Made by a program: the position numbers and the translations under genes
Shown: piece after piece, positions 1 to 6,430 of the stretch
Layout: each line of letters starts with the position of its first letter
How positions within the stretch are numbered: position 1 is the stretch's first letter
The notes under the pieces: generated by a model
The model's database searches: none
What the model was told of the DNA's origin: nothing
The model's input: the letters and a program-made list of their open reading frames with translations, nothing else
IMG/VR virus record: IMGVR_UViG_3300030118_006297
Location: 1 to 23,174 of that record
Reading direction: 5' to 3' (one strand)
DNA from: a virus
Length of the DNA stretch: 23,174 nt

Positions 1-339
1 AAATATAATCTTACGACTATTGCAACTCTCAACAAATCCCTGTATCTCAAGTGGATTGGTGCTACTGAATGTACCATTGATCTTACCACTATGAACGTGC
101 ATTACAGGTACATAATATTCTTTCTCAATTATCTCCATAAACTCTCTACCCAACTGCTCTGCAAGAAGTATGCGAGGAGCAACTACAACCATAGTCTTCC
201 AACCATTCTCTCTAAACTCACGCAAGACATCGTATATCATACACATTGTCTTACCACCACCAGTAGGCACAATAACTTGACCTAAGTCGTTGTCTGCCAT
301 TGCCTGTAGTGCTTTTTCTTGATGGGGTCTGAGTTGCAT
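1..339 (-). CDS. SF2 DEAD/ResIII-type helicase, N-terminal fragment
   Basis: This is an open frame of 113 codons that starts at ATG 337-339 and runs off the left window edge, so the gene is 3'-truncated here. The protein opens with MQLRPHQEKAL, which resembles the Q-like lead-in of ResIII helicases. Walker A PTGGGKT follows at residues 25-31, and a motif Ia-like segment VVAPRILLAEQL at residues 52-63. By family, such proteins are ATP-dependent translocases or helicases on DNA or RNA. UvsW-like phage enzymes share this core, but UvsW has a domain before Walker A and this protein does not, so I do not assign that name. A Shine-Dalgarno-like AAAGGAAA lies about 4 nt before the ATG, and an extended -10 element lies about 21 nt upstream. 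It is the last gene seen of the left, probably early, block. The helicase class is confident; the exact role is unknown. Confidence 0.85.
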   Translation of the reverse strand, partial: MQLRPHQEKALQAMADNDLGQVIVPTGGGKTMCMIYDVLREFRENGWKTMVVVAPRILLAEQLGREFMEIIEKEYYVPVMHVHSGKINGTFSSTNPLEIQGFVESCNSRKIIF

Positions 340-365
340 AGTTTCCTTTCGATGTACTTATTATA
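340..365 (-). promoter_or_regulatory. Extended -10 promoter and SD for the helicase gene
   Basis: On the minus strand TGTTATAAT (TATAAT at 365-360, preceded by TG and one base) fits an extended -10 box. No good -35 is present at 16-18 nt. The predicted start near 353 gives a leader of about 13 nt that contains AAAGGAAA (about 343-350), the clearest Shine-Dalgarno sequence of the left block. Confidence 0.55.
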
Positions 366-366
366 A

Positions 367-397
367 CACAAGGTTGACCTCTGTGGGGTAACTTGTG
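367..397 (-). terminator. Bulged hairpin between the methyltransferase and helicase genes
   Basis: CACAAG at 367-372 pairs with CTTGTG at 392-397. Further TT/AA and ACC/GGT pairs inside leave a loop of about seven bases and two one-base bulges. On the minus strand it is followed by TTATAAT, which is also the helicase -10. It could be a weak terminator for the methyltransferase transcript, an operator, or both. It has no true U-tract. Confidence 0.35.
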
Positions 398-413
398 ACA
401 GTTATATAATTGA

Positions 414-1295
414 CTAATCCCTTATTTTTAATTTCTTTTTTGTTTCACTGTATGCTTTCACAACTAATGATTTACCACCTACATTCGGAGCACCCATATT
501 TGATACATAATCTTTCCAATCAATCTGCTCAAAGATATTGCGAACATAATCTTTTTTTGACTTAAACAAATAATGTGTTGTTGTTTCTGGTGTAACCACA
601 TCCATATCACAAACTCCTATCTTTCCCCAATACTTAAGTGCAAAATCCCAATACTCTTGATTCTTAATTTGTTCTCTTACTTCTGGTAATCTTGGAACAT
701 TATCACAAGTCAGGAACATTTCAAAGTCTTGATGTTTTGTCGGTGGTCTTTCTCGTATTCTAATATCTTTATATCCCTTTGATCTCGACCATACTTGCAT
801 ACAGCAGGGAACATCATATGGTTCTCCCTTGAATACAAAACTATTTTTAGGAAGCAACTCACTGTGATATAATGAAAAAGACTTATCTAGTTGAAACTGA
901 ACTTTCCAAGATGTTGACCACTTTGCAGGTACAATAAATGCAATCAACTCACTAAATGTTGCTGCATGATTGAAAAAACCTTTCGCTAGTGGATTCATAT
1001 AACCTGTACCAAATGGGGGATTGGTAACTGTTGCGATTCTAATATTATTAGTTAGAGGATGGTATGGTGAATTATACTCGAAGAAATCTTGTTTGATAAT
1101 ATTATCTGCTTCTGGTTCTATATCCATTCCTATCGAATTAGATGGAAGATATTGTAAAATATTTCCACACCCTGCTGATGGTTCTATTACAAGATCAAAA
1201 GCATCTAGTGGATAGTATTGATTAACAATATCCACAAACCTTTTCGCTATGTCAGGGTGAGTATAAAACTTATCTAAATCCTTTTCCTTTGCCAT
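414..1295 (-). CDS. Orphan N6-adenine-type DNA methyltransferase
   Basis: The protein is predicted to transfer a methyl group from S-adenosylmethionine to adenine in DNA. Numbered from the ATG at 1293-1295 (293 aa), it shows a motif X-like KFYTHP (9-14), motif I EPSAGCG (38-44), an acidic motif II segment MDIEPE, motif III-like KQDFFE, and the catalytic motif IV NPPF (92-95). The C-terminal half would hold target recognition. The order X-I-IV-target domain resembles the gamma class. The frame extends upstream to a TTG at 1316, but that codon overlaps a perfect TATAAT box, so I prefer the ATG. No restriction gene is present, which suggests an orphan phage enzyme for evading host restriction or for regulation. 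The stretch before the ATG has no Shine-Dalgarno sequence. The fold is confident; the recognition site is unknown. Confidence 0.85.
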   Translation of the reverse strand: MAKEKDLDKFYTHPDIAKRFVDIVNQYYPLDAFDLVIEPSAGCGNILQYLPSNSIGMDIEPEADNIIKQDFFEYNSPYHPLTNNIRIATVTNPPFGTGYMNPLAKGFFNHAATFSELIAFIVPAKWSTSWKVQFQLDKSFSLYHSELLPKNSFVFKGEPYDVPCCMQVWSRSKGYKDIRIRERPPTKHQDFEMFLTCDNVPRLPEVREQIKNQEYWDFALKYWGKIGVCDMDVVTPETTTHYLFKSKKDYVRNIFEQIDWKDYVSNMGAPNVGGKSLVVKAYSETKKKLKIRD

Positions 1296-1315
1296 AAAAT
1301 GCTTGCATTGACCCA

Positions 1316-1344
1316 ATTATAGCACAAAATCTCTCCTTTCGCAA
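1316..1344 (-). promoter_or_regulatory. Sigma-70-like promoter of the methyltransferase
   Basis: Minus strand: TTGCGA (1344-1339), a 17-nt spacer, then TATAAT (1321-1316) preceded by TGC, an extended -10. The start is predicted near 1309, leaving a leader of about 13 nt without a Shine-Dalgarno sequence before the ATG at 1295. An AAGGAGAG run lies inside the spacer and would not be transcribed from this promoter. Confidence 0.65.
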
Positions 1345-1375
1345 GTTGGGTCTTAGAATATCTATTATATCTCGA

Positions 1376-1402
1376 ACAACCATACCAAAGGTATGTATGG
1401 TT
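1376..1402 (-). terminator. Hairpin just after the 142-aa gene
   Basis: CATACC-AAA-GGTATG at 1381-1395 is a perfect 6-bp inverted repeat with a three-base loop. Flanking AACC/GGTT pairs can extend it around a bulge. It lies immediately past the TAA at 1403-1405, and on the minus strand is followed by GTTGTT, a poor U-tract. It is a possible weak terminator or a 3'-end stabiliser. Confidence 0.4.
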
Positions 1403-1831
1403 TTATAGTTTTTCACTATCGTAGTACTCTTTCTTATGACGATTATATGGACGAATCAAATGTTTTATTTTATTAAAATCAAAAACATAATACTCTGATT
1501 CTGTTTTACCATCATTTAAATGTTTTGTGATTCTATGCCTACCATCCAACATTGTATATTTGTTATCATATGGATTATCACAATTATATGCTATGATTCC
1601 TGGAATTTCTGGATTACAATTATTATATTTTACACCTCCACAACAATAGCAACTTTCACCAAGATTATAAGGATAATGGTGTTTACCTTTCCAAGCAATT
1701 TCTTTAAGTTTGATAATTTTTAATTTATCTTTTGTCAACATATCATTTAACAAAGTTAAATCAAGTTTTTGGCATTTAAAATTACCATACTCCCAATTTC
1801 CGCTATCTGGTTTGTAATGGAATAATGTCAT
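1403..1831 (-). CDS. DGRHR-motif, Cys-rich protein of unknown function (142 aa)
   Basis: I cannot assign a function. The most telling segment is MLDGRHRITKHL (94-105). It resembles the DGxHR motif of ParB/sulfiredoxin-fold proteins, where this loop binds nucleotide or phosphate. A Cys cluster (C61, C63, C64, C72, with C84 further on) could bind a metal, probably zinc. The C-terminus is rich in basic and aromatic residues (HLIRPYNRHKKEYY), fitting nucleic-acid contact. No signal peptide or membrane segment is seen. Its ATG overlaps the TAA of the upstream 2OG oxygenase by one base (TAATG), so the two are very likely translationally coupled and may act together. A hairpin follows its stop. The ParB-like reading rests on one short motif and is tentative. 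Confidence 0.7.
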   Translation of the reverse strand: MTLFHYKPDSGNWEYGNFKCQKLDLTLLNDMLTKDKLKIIKLKEIAWKGKHHYPYNLGESCYCCGGVKYNNCNPEIPGIIAYNCDNPYDNKYTMLDGRHRITKHLNDGKTESEYYVFDFNKIKHLIRPYNRHKKEYYDSEKL

Positions 1832-2385
1832 TATCTTAAAGGTTTATCACCATGATACCATTTGACTAAAGAGTATCTCACACCAGACTTTACAGGGGTT
1901 ATCTCGTGTGACATTCTACTATCAAAGATTATAAGAGATCCTTTAGACTTACAAGCTTTAATTACATCATTTTTTAGATGATTATATATTAATAATTCGC
2001 CACCGTCATATTCTTTTTCATCTGATAATTGAAGACTTAAACTCAATTTTCTAGTTTTTAATATTTGCCCTTCATTATCCGCATAATCTGCATGTTTTCC
2101 ATAAAAACATCCCTCAGTGTATCTCGAAAGTTGTAAATCCTCTTTATCTGCATCAGATAAATCGTAGGAAAAATTACTGTGATTTGCGTATCTTATGAAA
2201 CCTATGAGTAGAGCGTTAATCCAGTTACTAGATTGAAATGAAATATCTACGTTTCTAATTTTATTATTAACCAATTTGTTACCCCCTACCTTTCCTTCAT
2301 GAAAATCAGTATCTAAAGTATTTTTAATAATATCACAAACATCAACAGGTATCTCTGATTTCCACTCCCAAGCAGGATGTGCCAT
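1831..2385 (-). CDS. 2OG-Fe(II) oxygenase, PKHD/prolyl-hydroxylase-like (184 aa)
   Basis: By family this enzyme would use 2-oxoglutarate and O2 to hydroxylate a protein or small molecule through a non-heme Fe(II). The full set of ligands is visible: H98 and D100 in YGKHADYA, distal H160 in RMSHEITPV, and R170 in GVRYSLVKW to bind 2-oxoglutarate. The YDGGELLIY segment (about 126-134) and the order of motifs match PKHD-type (PiuC-like) and P4Hc-type hydroxylases, and the length is typical. It is the first gene of a leftward unit with the DGRHR gene. Its promoter overlaps that of the divergent plus-strand oxygenase gene. The substrate cannot be told from the sequence. Confidence 0.87.
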   Translation of the reverse strand: MAHPAWEWKSEIPVDVCDIIKNTLDTDFHEGKVGGNKLVNNKIRNVDISFQSSNWINALLIGFIRYANHSNFSYDLSDADKEDLQLSRYTEGCFYGKHADYADNEGQILKTRKLSLSLQLSDEKEYDGGELLIYNHLKNDVIKACKSKGSLIIFDSRMSHEITPVKSGVRYSLVKWYHGDKPLR

Positions 2386-2406
2386 AGTATTTTATCAAGT
2401 ACAAAT

Positions 2407-2434
2407 ATTATAACATGAAAAGAATATTTGACAA
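2407..2434 (-). promoter_or_regulatory. Sigma-70-like promoter of the 184-aa oxygenase
   Basis: Minus strand: TTGTCA (2434-2429), a 16-nt spacer ending in TGT, then TATAAT (2412-2407). The predicted start near 2400 gives a leader of about 15 nt without a Shine-Dalgarno sequence. Its -35 overlaps the -35 of the divergent promoter by five bases. Confidence 0.7.
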
Positions 2435-2455
2435 GTTCAATATATATGTTAGAAT
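2428..2455 (+). promoter_or_regulatory. Sigma-70-like promoter of the 218-aa oxygenase
   Basis: TTGACA (2428-2433, perfect), a 16-nt spacer ending in TGT, then TAGAAT (2450-2455, five of six). The predicted start is near 2462, only about three bases before the ATG at 2465, so the transcript would be essentially leaderless. Confidence 0.75.
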
Positions 2456-2464
2456 AATTTTATT

Positions 2465-3121
2465 ATGAAAGATATAGAACAAATAGAAGCTGATTTGTAT
2501 TGTGAACCATTTCCCCTGATGGTCATCAATAATTTTTATAATGAAGAAGAATTAGAATTAATCTGGGAAGAATTAAATTTTTATACAAAACCAAATAAAT
2601 TATTAGGAGCAGAAGGTTATGGAGGTGTGATAGGATATACAAACGCAAAAGCATTATGTCTAGATGAGATTTATCCTAATAATGATGATAAAAATTATAG
2701 AAACTTGTCCAATATATTAACTGTGAATAGAAAATTATTCCAAAGTGGTGTATTGAATACATTCTCTGAGATACATGATTGTTGTTGTTTAGCGAATCAA
2801 TCCAATCACGATGTCACAAAAGTAAGATATTACCATAATGATGAATATTATGATCCCCACACCGACAAATCAGTGCAATTTTTAGGTTTCTCATATTTTT
2901 ACAAAGAACCTAAAAAATTTAAGGGTGGTGATTTAGAATTTCCAAAATATGACTTTTCCTTACCTTGTATGAATAATTCAATGATTGTATTTCCTGGTTG
3001 GGTTGAACATGGAGTAAAAAAAGTTAAAATATCAAACTCAGACTATTTTGATGGTTGGGGAAGATATGCTATAACTTCATTTTTTTCATTCAAGCACCAA
3101 AAAAGAGAATCTAGTTCATGA
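2465..3121 (+). CDS. 2OG-Fe(II) oxygenase (218 aa), the only plus-strand gene
   Basis: This is a second, distinct 2OG/Fe(II) oxygenase. The ligands are H132 and D134 in DPHTDKS, H182 in VEHGVKK, and R200 in GRYAITSFF. The KGGDLEFPKY segment (153-162) is the usual strand before the distal histidine. A cysteine triplet (CCC, about 106-108) lies ahead of the core. It is the only gene on the plus strand and reads toward the tail block. Its TGA (3119-3121) directly abuts the TAA of the 357-aa gene (3122-3124), leaving no room for a terminator. Its own early-type promoter and leaderless start suggest expression separate from the tail genes. The substrate is unknown; a protein or a metabolite is possible. 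Confidence 0.87.
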   Translation: MKDIEQIEADLYCEPFPLMVINNFYNEEELELIWEELNFYTKPNKLLGAEGYGGVIGYTNAKALCLDEIYPNNDDKNYRNLSNILTVNRKLFQSGVLNTFSEIHDCCCLANQSNHDVTKVRYYHNDEYYDPHTDKSVQFLGFSYFYKEPKKFKGGDLEFPKYDFSLPCMNNSMIVFPGWVEHGVKKVKISNSDYFDGWGRYAITSFFSFKHQKRESSS

Positions 3122-4195
3122 TTAATACGTAATATATCTAAATCCTCCTTGTCCACCTTGTCCTTGAACTTGAGTTTGATCAAATGACCAACCAGACTGA
3201 AGACCTTGACCTCCACCACCTTGACCACCATTAGCACCACCTACATTACCTCCATTACCACCAGCTCCACCTCGACCAAAATCGGTGACTTCTTCATCTT
3301 CATCCATTGAGAATATAACATATCCACCTGCTCCACCATTTCCACCAGTGGATGCGTTACCGCCACCACCAGGTGAGGCACTAAAACCACCTTGATATGC
3401 AAGAATTGAGGGGAATCCCTGACCACCAGTGCCAGCAGGGGTGCCAGCACCACCACCACCTCCTCCACCAGAGACTCTTACTTCAGGTACACCTTCATCA
3501 TTTCCACCACTGGTGCTATCACCACCTAGACCGCCACCACCACCGCCACCGCCTGGTATCACTCTACTATCTGCACTTACACCCTCTCCTGTTATACTCA
3601 TACCACTATGAATTTTTAATCCACTTGTACCCTGTGCACCTTGTCCTGGTGTCCGATTTTGATCACCACCCCAGCCACCTTGTCCACCATTACCACCCTT
3701 ACCTCTAACATATCCATTACTACCAAATACAACACTTAATTCTGTGGTTGTTGGCCATCCATGTTGACTATTGTTATTATTATATCTTCCCACTTCTAAT
3801 GCAAAATGATTTCGACTACTTGCACCTGATGATGAAAATGTTTTATTAATGTTTATGATAACTCTTTTTCCACCTTGCCACTGTGATTTGGCTATAGTAG
3901 ATCTAAAACCACCAACTACATTATAGTTACCATTTTGATATCTATTTCGATAAGCATCTTGATTATAATTAGAACTACCAGATGAATAACAATCAACTAT
4001 AATATTTGCTTCTTTTCCATGAAAATTACTAAATTTAATTTGTCCAGATTGAGGTATTCCTGAGTCCAAAGGAAGATTTGTTAAAGTGCCGATATTTTGA
4101 GATACTCTATAATTTCCAAGTCTATTACTAGTTGGATAACCAAACTCTGCTGCAATCTCGCTAAATTTAATTTGTCCTGAAGATTGTAAAGTCAT
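3122..4195 (-). CDS. Glycine-rich, adhesin-like tail protein (357 aa)
   Basis: The N-terminus carries two copies of an SGQIKFS unit (6-12 and 50-56), a short module that I associate with cyanophage structural proteins. Residues 60-165 look like a beta-rich domain. From about 165 on, glycine runs alternate with ordinary segments: a Gly8 run at 215-222, a Gly7 run at 243-249, PGGGG near 276-280, and GGNGG, GGAGG and GGQGGGGQG repeats to the end. This alternation resembles the layout of T-even gp38 adhesins, in which polyglycine-II helices carry hypervariable receptor-binding loops. That comparison is inference. An acidic patch (DEDEE, 298-302) interrupts the Gly region. The ATG overlaps the TAA of the 735-aa fibre-like gene (TAATG), as expected for a partner of that protein. 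A receptor-binding tip is plausible; a plain structural filler is the alternative. Confidence 0.7.
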   Translation of the reverse strand: MTLQSSGQIKFSEIAAEFGYPTSNRLGNYRVSQNIGTLTNLPLDSGIPQSGQIKFSNFHGKEANIIVDCYSSGSSNYNQDAYRNRYQNGNYNVVGGFRSTIAKSQWQGGKRVIININKTFSSSGASSRNHFALEVGRYNNNNSQHGWPTTTELSVVFGSNGYVRGKGGNGGQGGWGGDQNRTPGQGAQGTSGLKIHSGMSITGEGVSADSRVIPGGGGGGGGLGGDSTSGGNDEGVPEVRVSGGGGGGGAGTPAGTGGQGFPSILAYQGGFSASPGGGGNASTGGNGGAGGYVIFSMDEDEEVTDFGRGGAGGNGGNVGGANGGQGGGGQGLQSGWSFDQTQVQGQGGQGGFRYITY

Positions 4196-6402
4196 TAAAC
4201 TGCACTAGTGATTGTTTCCCAAGCGTTGCCATTATAAACCTGTAATTTATTTATTGATGTATTATAAATTACAGCACCTGTATCAGTTGTTAAACCTACA
4301 GTTCCAAAAGCATTTCTACCTGCATTATCTACCTGTGGTGGTAACATATATCTAATTACACTTGGTCCAGCATCTTTAAAGTCAACAGCAGATCTAGGGG
4401 AGGTTGTACCGAGTCCAACAGTGCCAGTACCTGACGTTAAATTACTTACAATTTTTAAACTACTAATAGTTGAAATACCAGTTCCATCTATATTTCCAGT
4501 GAGATCACCAGTTACATTTCCAGTGAGATTACCAGTTACATTACCACTAACATTACCAGTTAAATTTCCAGTGACGTTACTACTAAATGATCCACTTACA
4601 GATAAATTACCACCGACAGATAAATTACCAGTTAAATTACCAGATCCAGTTACATCTAAGGTTGCTGAAGGTTGTGTGACACCGATACCAAGTGATCCAC
4701 CTATACCTGTCAAGGTCATTAATGTGTTATCAACACCTTTATGCCATAAGAAATCACCAGCGACTGCAGCAGCATTGTTTGCACTTAAATGATAATTAAA
4801 ATTACCTGTGCCATAGTTTAGAATATCAAGTGACTGAGCTGAACTATTGGGTGCACCTCCTGAAACTAAACCATATCTAAACTCTGCGTTGTTAGTATTA
4901 TTTGTTCCAGATTCTCTACCAACTGTTAATCCTGCTGATCCTATATCACTTGTCACTTGTATCTCTACATTTCCAGACTTTCTTACCTGAATGTCATTTG
5001 CGGGTGCATCAGTTCCAACACCGATCAGTGGTGAGTTCAGTTCCGTTGTCGCTGTAATAATTCCTGACGCAACAATACTTGTTGTGTCTAATTGCCCAAA
5101 GACAGTTGCACCTATGCCAGATGTGGCAAATTTCTTTCCACCATTTTCATAGTATAATTCAACACCAGTGTTGCGGTTAATTTTAAATTGTGGTACAAAA
5201 AAGTTACCAGCAGGTATGTTTATTTCGCTTGTCCAGACCTCAGATGTTACATTTGGTTCTAATATATGCTGAACTTCAGTATTATTGAAAAATGTTACAT
5301 GACTTCCATCAGTATTTGATGCAATAGTTAATCCAGAACCAATCTTTAAATCTTTGTTATTACCAACGACAATACCATTACTAGAAAATGTCATGGCAGT
5401 TCCAACTCTTACATCACCATTTAATATTGTATCTCCAGTGAAGGTTGAAACACCAGTGACTGCAAGTTGACCTGTGGTTGTTGTACCAACAACATTAACT
5501 CCAGAACTTACTGTTTGTAATTTTAATCCCAGTACAGATTGATTTGCTGGTGCATCATAATATAAACTTACACCAGCACCATCTTCAACTAAAATACCAG
5601 TGCAATCTGATTTTGGTTGTAATGCAATATTTCCCCCATTAGCTGCTCCTGTGTTTAATCTTACAAAGAGATTCCTTGCTGAAGAATCTATATAACTGTC
5701 ATTAGTTCCTGCTAAAGTTTGACTATGATAAATTTCCAGACCATCAGTACTACCTAATACTAATTTTACATCATCACCAAGATTAACAGCACCAGTGTGA
5801 ATACCTTGTGTATTACCAGTAATGTCTCCAGTAACATTGCCCGTCACATTACCAGTAATTGAAGTAAATGTTGCACCTGTTCCTGTTATATTACCATTAA
5901 AATCTGTTGCTGTAATTATTCCTGATACTTTTATATCACCTAATGAATTAATACCAACACCTTTACCACCACCATTTACATTATTACCAATCTGCAAATT
6001 AAAAGATGGATTAGTTGTAGCAATACCAACGTTAGGGATTACAAAAACATTTGTGCTGCCACCACCAACAGTTGTAAATTGTGATGTTGGTAGGTTGAGA
6101 AGATTACTACCATCACCAAAAAATGTAACGATTCCTGATCCACTACTTGTTATGATTCCACTCTTAACACTGACTCCTGCACCAATAATTTCTGTTGGTT
6201 TAACAGATGTAACTGTTAATACTCCAATTGTTGCCTCTGTTGTGCTTGTTAAACCACTAATTGAAACATTACCAATGACATCAAGAGACTCGCTCGGCAC
6301 AGTTGTTCCTATACCAACCAGACCAGTAGAAGTTACTAACAGATTATCACTATCAACCTGTACTCCATTTCTAAAATTGAAACTCTTTTTAATATTCGCC
6401 AT
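4195..6402 (-). CDS. Repeat-rich tail-fibre-like protein (735 aa)
   Basis: The protein is almost wholly low-complexity, beta-type sequence rich in G, N, T, S and V, with no transmembrane segment. It starts MANIKKSFNFRNGVQVDSDN and has several GIGTTxPS-like turns (VGIGTTVPSESLD, LGIGVTQPSATLD, VGLGTTSPRSAVD), each probably one rung or subdomain boundary. Two tracts of GN(V/L)TG tetrapeptide repeats suggest a triple-stranded fibre or beta-helix shaft. It lacks an S74 chaperone and instead ends in a compact segment, TGAVIYNTSINKLQVYNGN, that recurs in phage fibre tips. A late-promoter-like AATAAATAAAT lies upstream within the end of the 1974-aa gene. Downstream it is coupled to the glycine-rich gene. 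Role: a virion fibre or appendage protein, by composition and context. Confidence 0.7.
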   Translation of the reverse strand: MANIKKSFNFRNGVQVDSDNLLVTSTGLVGIGTTVPSESLDVIGNVSISGLTSTTEATIGVLTVTSVKPTEIIGAGVSVKSGIITSSGSGIVTFFGDGSNLLNLPTSQFTTVGGGSTNVFVIPNVGIATTNPSFNLQIGNNVNGGGKGVGINSLGDIKVSGIITATDFNGNITGTGATFTSITGNVTGNVTGDITGNTQGIHTGAVNLGDDVKLVLGSTDGLEIYHSQTLAGTNDSYIDSSARNLFVRLNTGAANGGNIALQPKSDCTGILVEDGAGVSLYYDAPANQSVLGLKLQTVSSGVNVVGTTTTGQLAVTGVSTFTGDTILNGDVRVGTAMTFSSNGIVVGNNKDLKIGSGLTIASNTDGSHVTFFNNTEVQHILEPNVTSEVWTSEINIPAGNFFVPQFKINRNTGVELYYENGGKKFATSGIGATVFGQLDTTSIVASGIITATTELNSPLIGVGTDAPANDIQVRKSGNVEIQVTSDIGSAGLTVGRESGTNNTNNAEFRYGLVSGGAPNSSAQSLDILNYGTGNFNYHLSANNAAAVAGDFLWHKGVDNTLMTLTGIGGSLGIGVTQPSATLDVTGSGNLTGNLSVGGNLSVSGSFSSNVTGNLTGNVSGNVTGNLTGNVTGDLTGNIDGTGISTISSLKIVSNLTSGTGTVGLGTTSPRSAVDFKDAGPSVIRYMLPPQVDNAGRNAFGTVGLTTDTGAVIYNTSINKLQVYNGNAWETITSAV
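4488..4578 (-). repeat. GN(V/L)TG tetrapeptide repeat tract 1
   Basis: This is a tandem 12-bp repeat inside the 735-aa gene, encoding about eight GNxTG/GNxSG steps. It reads as evenly spaced CCAGT(T/G)A motifs on the plus strand. Confidence 0.7.
5805..5862 (-). repeat. GN(V/I)TG tetrapeptide repeat tract 2
   Basis: A shorter second tract of the same 12-bp repeat, encoding four to five GNVTG/GDITG steps. It probably forms another shaft segment of the 735-aa protein. Confidence 0.6.
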
Positions 6403-6419
6403 CAGTTATTTTTTTAGTT

Positions 6420-6430
6420 ATTTATTTATT
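6420..6430 (-). promoter_or_regulatory. Candidate T4-type late promoter for the 735-aa gene
   Basis: The minus strand reads AATAAATAAAT, close to the T4-like late box TATAAATA, about 17 nt before the ATG at 6402. It overlaps the TAA of the 1974-aa gene (6422-6424). Confidence 0.45.

Noticed and set aside
1296-1316. TTG start seven codons upstream for the methyltransferase
   Set aside because: It overlaps the perfect TATAAT box at 1316-1321, so it would not be on the predicted transcript, and the ATG at 1295 starts just before the conserved motifs.
3043-3240. 65-aa minus-strand frame across the convergent gene junction
   Set aside because: It overlaps the ends of two well-supported genes, in another frame and with no start signals.
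3397-3708. Plus-strand open frames rich in His or Pro opposite the glycine-rich gene (also 3429-3611)
   Set aside because: They are the antisense reading of GGN/GGT glycine codons. They have no promoter or Shine-Dalgarno sequence, and the minus-strand gene is clearly the real one.
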